NCBI GenBank assembly: GCA_016714795.1
Contig: JADKCA010000002.1
Location: 558,001-622,000 of the forward strand
Direction of reading: 5' to 3'
DNA: 64,000 bases
From: Sphingomonadales bacterium
GTDB taxonomy: Bacteria > Pseudomonadota > Alphaproteobacteria > Sphingomonadales > Sphingomonadaceae
Each line of letters starts with the position of its first letter. The stretch's first letter is position 1. Made by a program: the position numbers and the translations under genes. Below the pieces are notes generated by a model. It did no database searches. It worked only from the letters and a program-made list of their open reading frames with translations, and was not told the DNA's origin. This document shows, one piece after another, positions 16,409 to 24,759 of the stretch.

Positions 16409-16798
16409 ATGGCCCGCACGGCACAGGAACAGGCCAATCATGATCATGTCATCGCCATGTACACGCATGTGCTGATGGCGCTCGATTCAACCCGCGTCGA
16501 TGAGTATATCCGCCCGGATTATATCCAGCATTCCACGCTGGCAGAGCCCGGCGTGCAGGCGCTGAAGGACTGGCTGGATGCGCGCCGCGCCGATTCACCC
16601 GATGCGAAACAGACCATCCATCGCAGCTTTGCCGATGGCGATCATGTGGTCGTTCACGTCCATGTCTCGCGCTGGCCGGGCGATCCGGGCTTTGCCGTGG
16701 TCGATATTTTCCGGATGCAGGACGGCATGGTTGCCGAGCATTGGGACGTGCTGCAAGAGGTGCCGGTGGAGCCGGTGAATCCCAATTCGATGTTTTGA
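16409..16798 (+). CDS. Cytoplasmic SnoaL/NTF2-like protein
   Basis: The 129-residue protein has the SnoaL-like pattern DEYIRPDYIQHS...GFAVVDIFRMQDGMVAEHWDVLQ. It has no signal peptide. It is a paralogue of the exported protein encoded 11 bases downstream: both share YIQH, VVDI-R, EHWDV and an N-x-MF terminus. Family members are isomerases, cyclases, hydratases or have no known activity. AAGGAGGAG lies at a normal distance from the ATG. Confidence 0.78.
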   Translation: MARTAQEQANHDHVIAMYTHVLMALDSTRVDEYIRPDYIQHSTLAEPGVQALKDWLDARRADSPDAKQTIHRSFADGDHVVVHVHVSRWPGDPGFAVVDIFRMQDGMVAEHWDVLQEVPVEPVNPNSMF

Positions 16799-16809
16799 GG
16801 AGATTGAAC

Positions 16810-17250
16810 ATGCGCATCCCCCTAACGTTCATGGCAGCCCTTGTTGCAGCAACGCCCGCCCACGCCGCTCCATGCAAGCTCAAGCCCAAAGATGTGGCGA
16901 CCCGCTTCATGACCGAATTCTACATCAACAAACAGGTGAGGAAGGCGTTCGAGACATGGGTGGACCCCGGATACATCCAGCACAACCCGATGGCGGCGAC
17001 TGGGCGTGATGCGGCGATTGCGTTTCTGGAGCCCTTTTTTGCGCAAAATCCGGGTGTGAATTACGCCATCAAGCGGATCATTGCAGACGGCAACCTGGTG
17101 GCCGTCCATGCGCATGGCCGCTTCAGCGTAGAGGATCGCGGCATGGCCGTGGTCGACATATTGCGCATCGAAAAATGCAAAGTGATGGAGCATTGGGACG
17201 TGGTGCAGCCCGTTCCTGAAAAAGCCGCCAACACCAACGGGATGTTTTGA
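16810..17250 (+). CDS. Exported SnoaL/NTF2-like protein
   Basis: The 146-residue protein starts with a signal peptide (MRIPLTFMAALVAATPAHAA). The mature part resembles its upstream neighbour: WVDPGYIQHNPMAATG, GMAVVDILRIEKCKVMEHWDVVQ, terminal NTNGMF. An AGGAGATT site lies just upstream. The pair seems to be one fold placed in two compartments; the substrate is unknown. Confidence 0.75.
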   Translation: MRIPLTFMAALVAATPAHAAPCKLKPKDVATRFMTEFYINKQVRKAFETWVDPGYIQHNPMAATGRDAAIAFLEPFFAQNPGVNYAIKRIIADGNLVAVHAHGRFSVEDRGMAVVDILRIEKCKVMEHWDVVQPVPEKAANTNGMF

Positions 17251-17253
17251 GAC

Positions 17254-18009
17254 ATGGTATCGATTTCGGGACAATTCGTGGATCGCTGCGTCGTCATTCT
17301 GGGGGGCAATGCGGGGATCGGGCTGGCGGCGGCGCGGCTGTTCCGCGCCGAAGGGGCAAAGCTGGCACTGACCGGGCGCAACGCCGATACCTTGCATGCA
17401 GCAGCGGCTGAATGCGATGCGCTGGGGATCGTCTCCGACATGGGGAATGTCGAAGCGAGCCGGGGCGCGATGGCGGAAATTGCCGAGGCGCTTGGCGGGA
17501 TCGATGTGCTGTTCGTCAATGCAGGTGTGGGCGGTTTTGCGCCGGTGCCGGACGTGACCGAGGAATTTTGGGACGGCATCCATGATGTCAATCTGCGCGG
17601 CGCCTTTTTCGCCATTCAGGCAGCGCTTCCGCTGATGCGTGATGGCGGCAGCATCGTCATCACCGGCTCGATCGGTTCGGTCTCTGCCGTCCCCGGTAAT
17701 ATCGCCTATGCAGCCGCCAAGGCCGGGCTGCGGGCGGTGGCGCGGATTGTCGGCAAGGAACTCTTGCCGCGTCGCATCCGCGTCAACATGGTCTCCCCCG
17801 GCCCGACCGACACCGAAATCTTCAAGCGGGGTGCGAGCGCGGCAGAGATAGAAGGCGTTCGCTCCATGTTGTCGGGCGTGGTGCCCATCGGGCGGATGGG
17901 GACGTCCGATGAAATCGCTCGAGCGGTCCTGTTCCTCGCCAGCGCGGAAGCAAGCTTCATCAACGGGGTGGATCTGTATGTCGATGGCGGGTGTGTGGAG
18001 CTGTTGTAG
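17254..18009 (+). CDS. Short-chain dehydrogenase/reductase (SDR)
   Basis: The 251-residue classical SDR has a cofactor motif GGNAGIG near residue 17, the NAG motif in LFVNAGVGG, a catalytic Ser in ITGSIGS and YAAAK for Tyr/Lys. The C-terminus INGVDLYVDGGCVELL is typical. It starts 3 bases after the previous stop, so the 16409-18009 genes form one operon. It probably oxidises or reduces an alcohol/ketone intermediate of the same pathway. Confidence 0.9.
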   Translation: MVSISGQFVDRCVVILGGNAGIGLAAARLFRAEGAKLALTGRNADTLHAAAAECDALGIVSDMGNVEASRGAMAEIAEALGGIDVLFVNAGVGGFAPVPDVTEEFWDGIHDVNLRGAFFAIQAALPLMRDGGSIVITGSIGSVSAVPGNIAYAAAKAGLRAVARIVGKELLPRRIRVNMVSPGPTDTEIFKRGASAAEIEGVRSMLSGVVPIGRMGTSDEIARAVLFLASAEASFINGVDLYVDGGCVELL

Positions 18010-18025
18010 AATCTCCCTCCGATTC

Positions 18026-18054
18026 CGCCGTCCTTCGACAGGCTCAGGACGGCG
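18026..18054. repeat. Palindromic repeat (CGCCGTCC TTCGACAGGCTCA GGACGGCG)
   Basis: An 8-bp perfect stem with a 13-base loop, of the TTCGACAGGCTCAGGAC family, between two convergent SDR genes. A second inverted repeat, TGACTGA-N7-TCAGTCA, follows at 18059-18079. Either could end transcription, though neither has a T-run. Confidence 0.75.
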
Positions 18055-18086
18055 TGATTGACTGACATAATATCAGTCAGAAAAAC

Positions 18087-19001
18087 CTAAGTCAGATCCG
18101 AAATGCTGATCTTCATCCCCGCCTGCGCCGCGCGATTGGCCTCGCGCCGCAGCCGCTCGATCTCTGCACGACCTTCGGGGATAGGTTCCTTCGGCAGCGC
18201 GGCCATCGTCTCGCGATAGATTTCTTGTATGTCTTCGGCATGGTCGGGGTGGGTGAGGATCAGCCCCTGATTGGCGGTCATCCCGGCGAGCGTTTTTTCA
18301 CCCACTTCCAGCGGTTCCATGCCCAGATCAAACGCGGTGCCAAACTGCTCGAGCTCGGCGCGATCAGGCGCGGCAAAGCCTGAATCGGCAAATTCAGCCG
18401 GGCGCTTGAGAGCCGAATCCCATGCATTCGTCTTGGTGAGGCCGGGGCACATCAATGACACGCCGATGGCATAGGGCGCGAGATTGTAGCGCAAACATTC
18501 AGTCATGCCGCGCACCGCGAACTTGCTTGCGGTGTAAATGCCCGCCTGCGGCCCCGCGCAAAAAGCCGCCATGCTCGCCACATTGACGACATGCCCGCCT
18601 TCGCCATGCGCCTTCAATTTGGGGATGAAGCTGACCTGTCCGTTGACGACGCCGCCGAAATTGACGCCCATGATCCAGTCGAAATCATCATAGCTCGCCT
18701 CGTCCGTCGGCCCGAACACGGAGACGCCTGCATTGTTGACGAGCACATGGACCTTGCCAAAATGCGTCTCCACCTCGTCTGCCACTTCGGCGAAGCGCGC
18801 ACGGTCTGCCACATCGAGCTTGCAGAAGAGCGGGATTTCCCTGTCTTGCTCCGCAAACCAGCGCTCGGTGGCGGCGCGATGATCCTCGTTGCGATAGGAC
18901 AGCGCCAGCCGCATCCCGGCATTGCTGAACGCCTGCGCAATACCCAGCCCGATGCCCGAAACGCCGCCGGTGATGAACGCTACCTTGCCCTGCCAGTCCA
19001 T
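18087..19001 (-). CDS. Short-chain dehydrogenase/reductase (SDR)
   Basis: The 304-residue protein has GGVSGIG at about residues 12-18, VLVNNAGVSVFG, and the active-site YTASKFA. It is longer than the classical 250 residues because of a C-terminal extension (residues 235-304) with a charged helix. It is divergent from the NTF2-like gene at 19082, with an inverted repeat between them. The substrate is not evident. Confidence 0.9.
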   Translation of the reverse strand: MDWQGKVAFITGGVSGIGLGIAQAFSNAGMRLALSYRNEDHRAATERWFAEQDREIPLFCKLDVADRARFAEVADEVETHFGKVHVLVNNAGVSVFGPTDEASYDDFDWIMGVNFGGVVNGQVSFIPKLKAHGEGGHVVNVASMAAFCAGPQAGIYTASKFAVRGMTECLRYNLAPYAIGVSLMCPGLTKTNAWDSALKRPAEFADSGFAAPDRAELEQFGTAFDLGMEPLEVGEKTLAGMTANQGLILTHPDHAEDIQEIYRETMAALPKEPIPEGRAEIERLRREANRAAQAGMKISISDLT

Positions 19002-19033
19002 CGCATTTTCCTCTCGCCAAACGGCTTGTGCTT

Positions 19034-19053
19034 TGTCACAATTGTTAGTGACA
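19034..19053. promoter_or_regulatory. Inverted repeat, likely operator (TGTCAC-N8-GTGACA)
   Basis: A perfect 6-bp inverted repeat with an 8-base spacer lies between the divergent starts at 19001 and 19082. The spacing resembles TetR- or GntR-family operators. No regulator gene is next to it. Confidence 0.45.
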
Positions 19054-19081
19054 CATACAAATAACGCAAGGAGAGTCGATC

Positions 19082-19777
19082 ATGTCAGACGTTGAGAGCC
19101 GCCTCGCCACGCTTGAAAACCGCGTGGGCGAACTGGAAGACATCAACGCCATTCGCCGCCTGCACTGGGCGTACGGCTATTATATCGACTTTAATCGCGC
19201 GAAGGACGTTTCCGAACTGTTCGCCGAAGATGGCGAAGTGATCTTCCTCTCCGGCATCTACAAGGGCCGCGAAGGCGCGTTCCGCCTTTACGGCACATGG
19301 TTCCAGAACCTGTTCCTCGAACATGGCGGCGAAGGCCCGGTCGACGGCTTCCTGCTCGACCATTTCCAGATGCAGGACATCATCACCGTCGCGCCCGACC
19401 GCCAGACCGCCAAGGGCCGGTTCCGGGGGATGCTGTTCGGCGGCAGCCATGAAAGCCGCGCCTGGAAGCCCGAAGGCCTGCCGCTCCAGTTCATGGAAGC
19501 GGGCATCTACGAGAATGATTATGTGAAGGAAGATGGCGTCTGGAAGATCAAGCGGCTGGATTACATGATGCAGTGGCAGGGCGATTATGAAAGCGGCTGG
19601 TCCAAAACCATCAGCCATTTGCAGCCGCTGGAGACCTGCTACCCCGAAAACCCCATCGGCCCGGACAGCATCCGCACCGAGGAAATCCGACAGACCTGGC
19701 CGTACCGCCACGACGTGCCGATGCACTTCGCGCATCCGAAGTTCGGTGCGGTGCTGGCAGGGATGGAAGGGCAATGA
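19082..19777 (+). CDS. SnoaL-like (NTF2 superfamily) protein
   Basis: The 231-residue protein has an N-terminal coiled start (VESRLATLENRVGELEDINAIRRLHWAYGYYID) followed by a SnoaL_4-like domain (SELFAEDGEVIFLSGIYKGREGAF, later VWKIKRLDYMMQWQGDYESGW). It has no signal peptide. AAGGAGAG precedes the ATG. Its stop overlaps the start of the amidohydrolase (ATGA), so the two proteins are made together and may act on the same intermediate. Confidence 0.8.
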   Translation: MSDVESRLATLENRVGELEDINAIRRLHWAYGYYIDFNRAKDVSELFAEDGEVIFLSGIYKGREGAFRLYGTWFQNLFLEHGGEGPVDGFLLDHFQMQDIITVAPDRQTAKGRFRGMLFGGSHESRAWKPEGLPLQFMEAGIYENDYVKEDGVWKIKRLDYMMQWQGDYESGWSKTISHLQPLETCYPENPIGPDSIRTEEIRQTWPYRHDVPMHFAHPKFGAVLAGMEGQ

Positions 19778-20898
19778 CCACATTTCCCGATGGCAGCGAA
19801 AAGGGTTTGATCGGATATGCCGAGGAGCGCAGCCCGCGCTTGCGGATCGGCATGGCCCCGCCTGCGGGCGAGATTGATCGCAACGCGCCGTACAAGCGGA
19901 TCGCGACAGAAGAGGCGTGGACCTTTCCCGAACTGGTGAAGGCGCAACTGGACTATCTGAACGCACCCGATGCCCCCGCCGATGACTCGCTCTCCATGGC
20001 GGGCATGTTCAATGCCATGCCGCGCTTGCAGGGCATGTTGCAGGACATAAGCGAGGGCCGCCTTGCCCATATGGATGAGTATGGGATTGACCGGCAGTTG
20101 CTGTTGCTCACTTCTCCGGGCGTGCAGGTGGTGCGTGAGAGCGAGGGGATTGCTTTGTCACGCGAAGCCAATGATCGTGCCGCCGAGAGTTGCCGTCGCT
20201 GGCCCGACCGCTTTTCTGCGCTCGCCGCCTTCGATCCGCGCGATGTGAAGGGTTCGGTCAAGGAACTGGAGCGCGCGATGACCGGCCTCAAGCTCAACGG
20301 CGCAGTGCTCAATTCGCACTTTCAGGGGCGGTATCTGGATGAAGCCCCCTATGAGCCGATTCTTGAAGCATTGGAGGCATTGGACGCCGCGCTCTACATC
20401 CACCCGACCGCGCCCTACAGCGCGCCGCATTACAAGGCGCGGGGCTTTTATGGCGCGCTGGGCGGCTTTCCGCATGATGTCTGGGTCCACACCATGGGGC
20501 TGATCTTTTCGGGTGCGTTTGACAAATATCCCAAGCTGCGGCTGGTGATCGGCCATCTGGGCGAGTGTTTGCCGCTGCATCTCTACCGCTTTGACTGGAT
20601 GCAGTACAATGCGGACGGTATTCCCGGCCTGCGCGGCGGTCAGCCAGCGGTCACGCTCAAGCACCCCGTCTCGCACTATTTCCGCAACAATATCTGGGTG
20701 ACGACGAGTGGCGTGGGCTGGGAGCCTGCCATCAAATTCTGCATGGATGTGATGGGGCCGGACAAAGTGCTCTACGCCATGGACTATCCCTATCAGCAGT
20801 CATCGGACGAGGTGGCTGTCTATGACCGGCTTGACCTGTCACCAGAGCACAAGAAAATGCTGATGCAGGGGAATGCCGAGACGGTGTTCCGGCTGTAG
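19774..20898 (+). CDS. Amidohydrolase-2 family protein, LigW/gamma-resorcylate-decarboxylase-like
   Basis: The 374-residue protein follows the layout of 5-carboxyvanillate decarboxylase LigW: an N-terminal metal motif RIATEEAW, TSPGVQ, NSHFQGRYLDE, LYIHPTAP, VIGHLGE, GVGWEPAIKFC, and AMDYPYQ carrying the likely catalytic Asp. The N-terminal motif is EEAW, as in LigW (EEAF), rather than the EEH of some relatives. It probably decarboxylates an aromatic acid with a metal, but hydrolysis cannot be excluded. It overlaps the preceding gene by 4 bases. Confidence 0.85.
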   Translation: MTTFPDGSEKGLIGYAEERSPRLRIGMAPPAGEIDRNAPYKRIATEEAWTFPELVKAQLDYLNAPDAPADDSLSMAGMFNAMPRLQGMLQDISEGRLAHMDEYGIDRQLLLLTSPGVQVVRESEGIALSREANDRAAESCRRWPDRFSALAAFDPRDVKGSVKELERAMTGLKLNGAVLNSHFQGRYLDEAPYEPILEALEALDAALYIHPTAPYSAPHYKARGFYGALGGFPHDVWVHTMGLIFSGAFDKYPKLRLVIGHLGECLPLHLYRFDWMQYNADGIPGLRGGQPAVTLKHPVSHYFRNNIWVTTSGVGWEPAIKFCMDVMGPDKVLYAMDYPYQQSSDEVAVYDRLDLSPEHKKMLMQGNAETVFRL

Positions 20899-20911
20899 GG
20901 CGGACGATCCG

Positions 20912-21000
20912 CTCATCCTGAGGAGCCGTTGGGCTTGTCGAAATGGCGTCTCGAAGAACCGGGTTTTGGTTCTAGGCGTGGATTCGACAGGCTCAGCCCA
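20912..21000. repeat. Degenerate sphingomonad palindromic repeat
   Basis: CTCATCCTGAGGAGCC...CTTGTCGAAATGGCGTCTCGAAG is followed by TTCGACAGGCTCAGC, the same sequence family as 18026 and 32223 but with decayed arms. It lies after the amidohydrolase, before convergent genes. The remaining 60 bases to 21059 hold nothing recognisable. Confidence 0.65.
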
Positions 21001-21059
21001 GCTTCACCAAGAGCGGAGTGTTTGCCATTTCCCGCCCCCTGTGAGCCTGCCACCCTACT

Positions 21060-21287
21060 TTACGCCTCTCCCCGCGCCCTCAAAAACAGCCAGACCCGGA
21101 TTGCGCTGCCCAGATTGGGCGGATCATCCGCCTCGATCCGTTCAGCGTCGATCTGCGCCACGAGTGCGTTGACAGGCAGGTCCAGTCCGTCCGCCGCATC
21201 ACGCAGCGCATCCCAGAACACCGGTTCCAGGCTGATAGACGTTTCATGCCCCGCAATGGTGACGGAGCGTTTGATAGGACCGGCCAT
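21060..21287 (-). CDS. Small ribbon-helix-helix domain protein
   Basis: The 75-residue protein matches the RHH_4 type found downstream of genes in alphaproteobacteria: KRSVTIAGHETSISLEPVFWDALRDAA forms the strand and first helix. It may bind DNA as a dimer. It starts 3 bases after phbB ends and so is co-transcribed with it. Whether it controls polyhydroxybutyrate genes is not known. Confidence 0.75.
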   Translation of the reverse strand: MAGPIKRSVTIAGHETSISLEPVFWDALRDAADGLDLPVNALVAQIDAERIEADDPPNLGSAIRVWLFLRARGEA

Positions 21288-21290
21288 CGG

Positions 21291-22013
21291 TCAATACATG
21301 TGCTGGCCGCCGTTGATCGACAAGGTGGAGCCGGTGAGGAACCCGGCATCCTCCGCACACAAAAAGGCCACGCCGCGCGCGATTTCATCAGCCAATCCCA
21401 GCCGCCCGACCGGGATTTTGGCGACGATCTTATCCAGCACATCTGCCGGAACAGCGGCCACCATATCGGTATCGGTATAGCCGGGGGCGAGCGCGTTCAC
21501 TGTCACGCCAAATTTCGCGCCTTCCTGTGCCAGTGCCTTGGTGAAGCCGTGAATGCCGGACTTGGCGGCGGCATAGTTCACCTGCCCATATTGCCCGCCC
21601 TGTCCGTTGATTGAACCGATATTGACGATCCGGCCCCAGCCGCGCGCGCGCATCCCCGGAAATAGCGCCTTGGCCATGTTGAAGCAGCCGCCCAGATTGA
21701 CGCGCATCACTTCATTCCACATGTCAAAACTCATCCGCAGCAAGGTGCCATCGCGGGTGATGCCGGCATTGTTGACCAGCACATCCACCGGGCCAACTTC
21801 AGCCTCCACTTGCGCGCAGCCATCCAGGCACGCCTGATGATCCCCCACATCCCAGCGATAGGCCTTGGCCCCGGTCTCCGCCTCGAACGCCTTGGCGGCT
21901 TCCGCATTGCCTGCATAATTGGCGATGACCATCATCCCGTCTGCCTGAAGCCGCTTGCAAATCGCGGCGCCAATGCCGCGCGTCCCCCCCGTAACCAAAG
22001 CAATGCGAGTCAT
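21291..22013 (-). CDS. phbB: Acetoacetyl-CoA reductase (SDR family)
   Basis: The 240-residue protein matches PhbB closely: VTGGTRGIGAAI at the N-terminus, VLVNNAGITRDGTLLRMSFDMW, NIGSINGQGGQYGQVNYAAAKSG with catalytic Ser/Tyr/Lys, and a GGQHMY terminus. It reduces acetoacetyl-CoA to (R)-3-hydroxybutyryl-CoA with NADPH for polyhydroxybutyrate. phaA and phaC are not adjacent. It is divergent from the GGDEF-EAL gene, with 118 bp between. Confidence 0.93.
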   Translation of the reverse strand: MTRIALVTGGTRGIGAAICKRLQADGMMVIANYAGNAEAAKAFEAETGAKAYRWDVGDHQACLDGCAQVEAEVGPVDVLVNNAGITRDGTLLRMSFDMWNEVMRVNLGGCFNMAKALFPGMRARGWGRIVNIGSINGQGGQYGQVNYAAAKSGIHGFTKALAQEGAKFGVTVNALAPGYTDTDMVAAVPADVLDKIVAKIPVGRLGLADEIARGVAFLCAEDAGFLTGSTLSINGGQHMY

Positions 22014-22131
22014 TATCAGCTCCTTCGGCTGTGGATTTCCGTTACGTTACCCGAGCGCATGACACAGGCGCAAGCCGTTGCCTCCAACTATGCTTAGCGA
22101 AATAGCAAGGAATTCCCCCTAATCCGGAACC

Positions 22132-24744
22132 ATGCCGGTCCACCCAGCGATAAACAGGCCAAAAACCGCTCGAACGCCACCCGGATTGGGGCGGCGTCTG
22201 GGCCTGCTTGCCACGGACAATCCCACCGCAACCGAAGGCATGATCCGGCAGATCGGTCATTGCCTGCGCGTGTTGCCCATCGGGCTTCTGGGACTTTTGC
22301 CGGGCTTTACGTTCAACATCGTCCAGATGTTCAAGGGTGGTGGTTTCCAGTGGTTGATGCTGCTGATCGCGGTGTTGCTGGCGATTCCTTCACTGGCCAA
22401 CCGGCAAGGCTGGCTCGCCAAGCTTCCGCCCTATGTTCAGGTCAGGATGCTCGCCGGACTTGCTGCGCTCATCGGGTTCTGCCTGCCGTTTCTCGGCAGC
22501 TCGGCCTTTGCTGAGGGGCTGGGGGTTCCGTTTGAGGCGGATGCAGGCGGATTGGGCATCCTGTTCGCCGCGATCCTGATCCGGTTGCCTGCTGCGCTTC
22601 TGGCTTTCACCTTCGCGCAGACTTTGGGCCTGATGATCAGCTTTCCTGGCGTGTTGTTTGCCACGCTGTTTGCCGCGCAGATGATCACGGTTGCGATTGT
22701 GGCCTATACTCAGGCGGGCGCTGAATATTTTGCGCAGCAGGACCGCTCCGATGCGGAGGATAATGCAGTTCGCGCCAATCGGCTGTTGGCTGAATTTGAA
22801 CAGAGCGGCTCCGGCTGGTTCTGGGAAACCGACCGTCAGGGCAATATTTCCTATATCTCTCCGAAACTGTCCCGCGCGCTGGGCGTGGGGGATCGAGGCT
22901 TGATCGGAAAGCCTTTGTCCACCCTGTCCAGCAGGGCGGGTGAAGTTGTGGCAGATACGCCGGCTGGCCAGCGCACATTGTCCTTCCATTTGTCGTCACG
23001 CACCGCCTTTTCGGATCTCCAGATTGCGGCATCAATTGGTGGCGAAGCGCGCTGGTGGTCGATCACCGGTCGCCCGATCCTCAATGAATTCGGCCAGTTC
23101 CGTGGCTTTATCGGATCAGGCAGCGACCTGACCGAACAGCGCAAATCTGAAGCCGAAGTATCCCGCCTTGCGCGTTTCGATCCATTGACCGGCCTTGCGA
23201 ACCGCGCCGAAACCGGCAGGCTGCTGATTGAAGCGATTGGCACACGCGCGGGGCTGACGCGGCCTTGCGCGCTGATGATGCTCGATCTGGATCGTTTCAA
23301 ACAGGTCAATGACACGCTGGGTCATCCGGCGGGTGACGCCCTGTTGAAGCAGGTGGCGCAACGTCTGTTGCGTGCAGTGGGCACAACGGGGCAGGTGGGT
23401 CGACTAGGGGGCGACGAGTTCAAGGTCGTCTTGCCCGGTGCCCATGATCGCTCCTTGCTGGCCGGCATTGCCAAGACGATCATCGAAACCGTCTCAGCGC
23501 CCTATCGCATCAACGATACCAAGGTGACCATCGGCGTCTCGATCGGCCTTGCGCTGGCCCCTGATGACGGCTCGACCAGTGAAGAGCTCGTGCGTAATGC
23601 AGACCTTGCGCTTTATGCTGCCAAGGAAGCGGGCCGTGGCGTCCACCGCTTCTATCAGGCGGGTATGCACAGCGCGGCAGAAGAGCGGCGTGAGCTGGAG
23701 CAGGATCTGCGCCGGGCCATCGCGGAAGGTGAATTCCATCTTGTCTATCAGCCGATCGTGTCGATCTCGACCGAATCGATCATCGGCTTTGAATCGCTGA
23801 TCCGCTGGCAGCACCCGACGCGTGGCCCCATTTCACCGGCAGAATTCATCCCGATGGCGGAAGAAACCGGACTGATCGAACCGATTGGCGAGTGGATCCT
23901 GCGTCAGGCCTGTGCCGATGCGGCAGCGTGGCCGGTCACGGCGCGCGTGGCGGTCAACATTTCCGCCATCCAGTTTGCAAACCCGCGATTGCCCACGCTG
24001 GTATCGCAGGTGCTGGCCCAGTCGCGACTCGACCCTGACCGGCTGGAACTGGAAATCACCGAAACCGTGTTTGTGGTGGGCGATGAATCGACCGACCGCC
24101 AGTTTGCCGCGCTCAAGGCGCTCGGCGTCCGGCTGGCACTGGATGATTTCGGCACGGGCTATTCGTCGCTCGGCTATTTGCAGCGTGCGCCGTTTGACAA
24201 GATCAAGATCGACCAGAGCTTCGTGGGTGGCGCGACGCTGGGTGACAACCGCAACGCGGCGATCATCACCGCTATCGTTTCGCTGGCCAACACACTCAAG
24301 ATGGAAACGACGGTTGAAGGCGTGGAAACACAGGATGAAATCCTGCTCGTCAAGCGGCTGGGCTGTTCACACATTCAGGGCTTTGTCTTCGGGCGGCCGA
24401 TGCCCGGCAAGGATCTGCTGGCACGGATGCGCGGCAGCGCACCCGCAGCTGAGACCACCGGTCACCAGACGAGCCGCACGGCACGATTCCGTGTGTTGCG
24501 CGCCGCCGAACTCATTGCTGCCAACCGCACGCAATCCGTTCGCATCCGCAACGTCTCCACGGGCGGTGCAGCAATCGAACCGTGCAGCCATCTCTCTCCC
24601 GGGATGCGCGTAAAGCTCAACATTTCCGACGGGCCTTCGATCGAAGGCGAAATCCGCTGGATCAGCCGGACGCGGGCCGGCATGAAGTTCGACCATCCGA
24701 TCAATCTGGCCGAACTCAACGCCCCTCTGGCCAAGGCTGTCTGA
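22132..24744 (+). CDS. Membrane GGDEF-EAL-PilZ cyclic-di-GMP protein
   Basis: The 870-residue protein has an N-terminal membrane domain with about six hydrophobic spans (residues 45-205), a PAS domain (about 222-335), a GGDEF domain with an intact GGDEF motif near 425 and no RxxD inhibitory site at the usual position, an EAL domain with ESL in place of EAL (near 552) but intact ELEITETVF, LDDFGTGYSSL and KIDQSF motifs, and a C-terminal PilZ-like domain (about 782-865, RFRVLR...VRIRNVSTGG). It could both make and break c-di-GMP and sense it through PilZ; the net direction is not predictable. Confidence 0.92.
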   Translation: MPVHPAINRPKTARTPPGLGRRLGLLATDNPTATEGMIRQIGHCLRVLPIGLLGLLPGFTFNIVQMFKGGGFQWLMLLIAVLLAIPSLANRQGWLAKLPPYVQVRMLAGLAALIGFCLPFLGSSAFAEGLGVPFEADAGGLGILFAAILIRLPAALLAFTFAQTLGLMISFPGVLFATLFAAQMITVAIVAYTQAGAEYFAQQDRSDAEDNAVRANRLLAEFEQSGSGWFWETDRQGNISYISPKLSRALGVGDRGLIGKPLSTLSSRAGEVVADTPAGQRTLSFHLSSRTAFSDLQIAASIGGEARWWSITGRPILNEFGQFRGFIGSGSDLTEQRKSEAEVSRLARFDPLTGLANRAETGRLLIEAIGTRAGLTRPCALMMLDLDRFKQVNDTLGHPAGDALLKQVAQRLLRAVGTTGQVGRLGGDEFKVVLPGAHDRSLLAGIAKTIIETVSAPYRINDTKVTIGVSIGLALAPDDGSTSEELVRNADLALYAAKEAGRGVHRFYQAGMHSAAEERRELEQDLRRAIAEGEFHLVYQPIVSISTESIIGFESLIRWQHPTRGPISPAEFIPMAEETGLIEPIGEWILRQACADAAAWPVTARVAVNISAIQFANPRLPTLVSQVLAQSRLDPDRLELEITETVFVVGDESTDRQFAALKALGVRLALDDFGTGYSSLGYLQRAPFDKIKIDQSFVGGATLGDNRNAAIITAIVSLANTLKMETTVEGVETQDEILLVKRLGCSHIQGFVFGRPMPGKDLLARMRGSAPAAETTGHQTSRTARFRVLRAAELIAANRTQSVRIRNVSTGGAAIEPCSHLSPGMRVKLNISDGPSIEGEIRWISRTRAGMKFDHPINLAELNAPLAKAV

Positions 24745-24759
24745 GGCCGGAGCGGCTGA

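Noticed and set aside
18059..18079. TGACTGA-N7-TCAGTCA as a terminator or operator
   Set aside because: No T-run on either strand and it lies between convergent genes, so neither use is supported beyond the palindrome itself.
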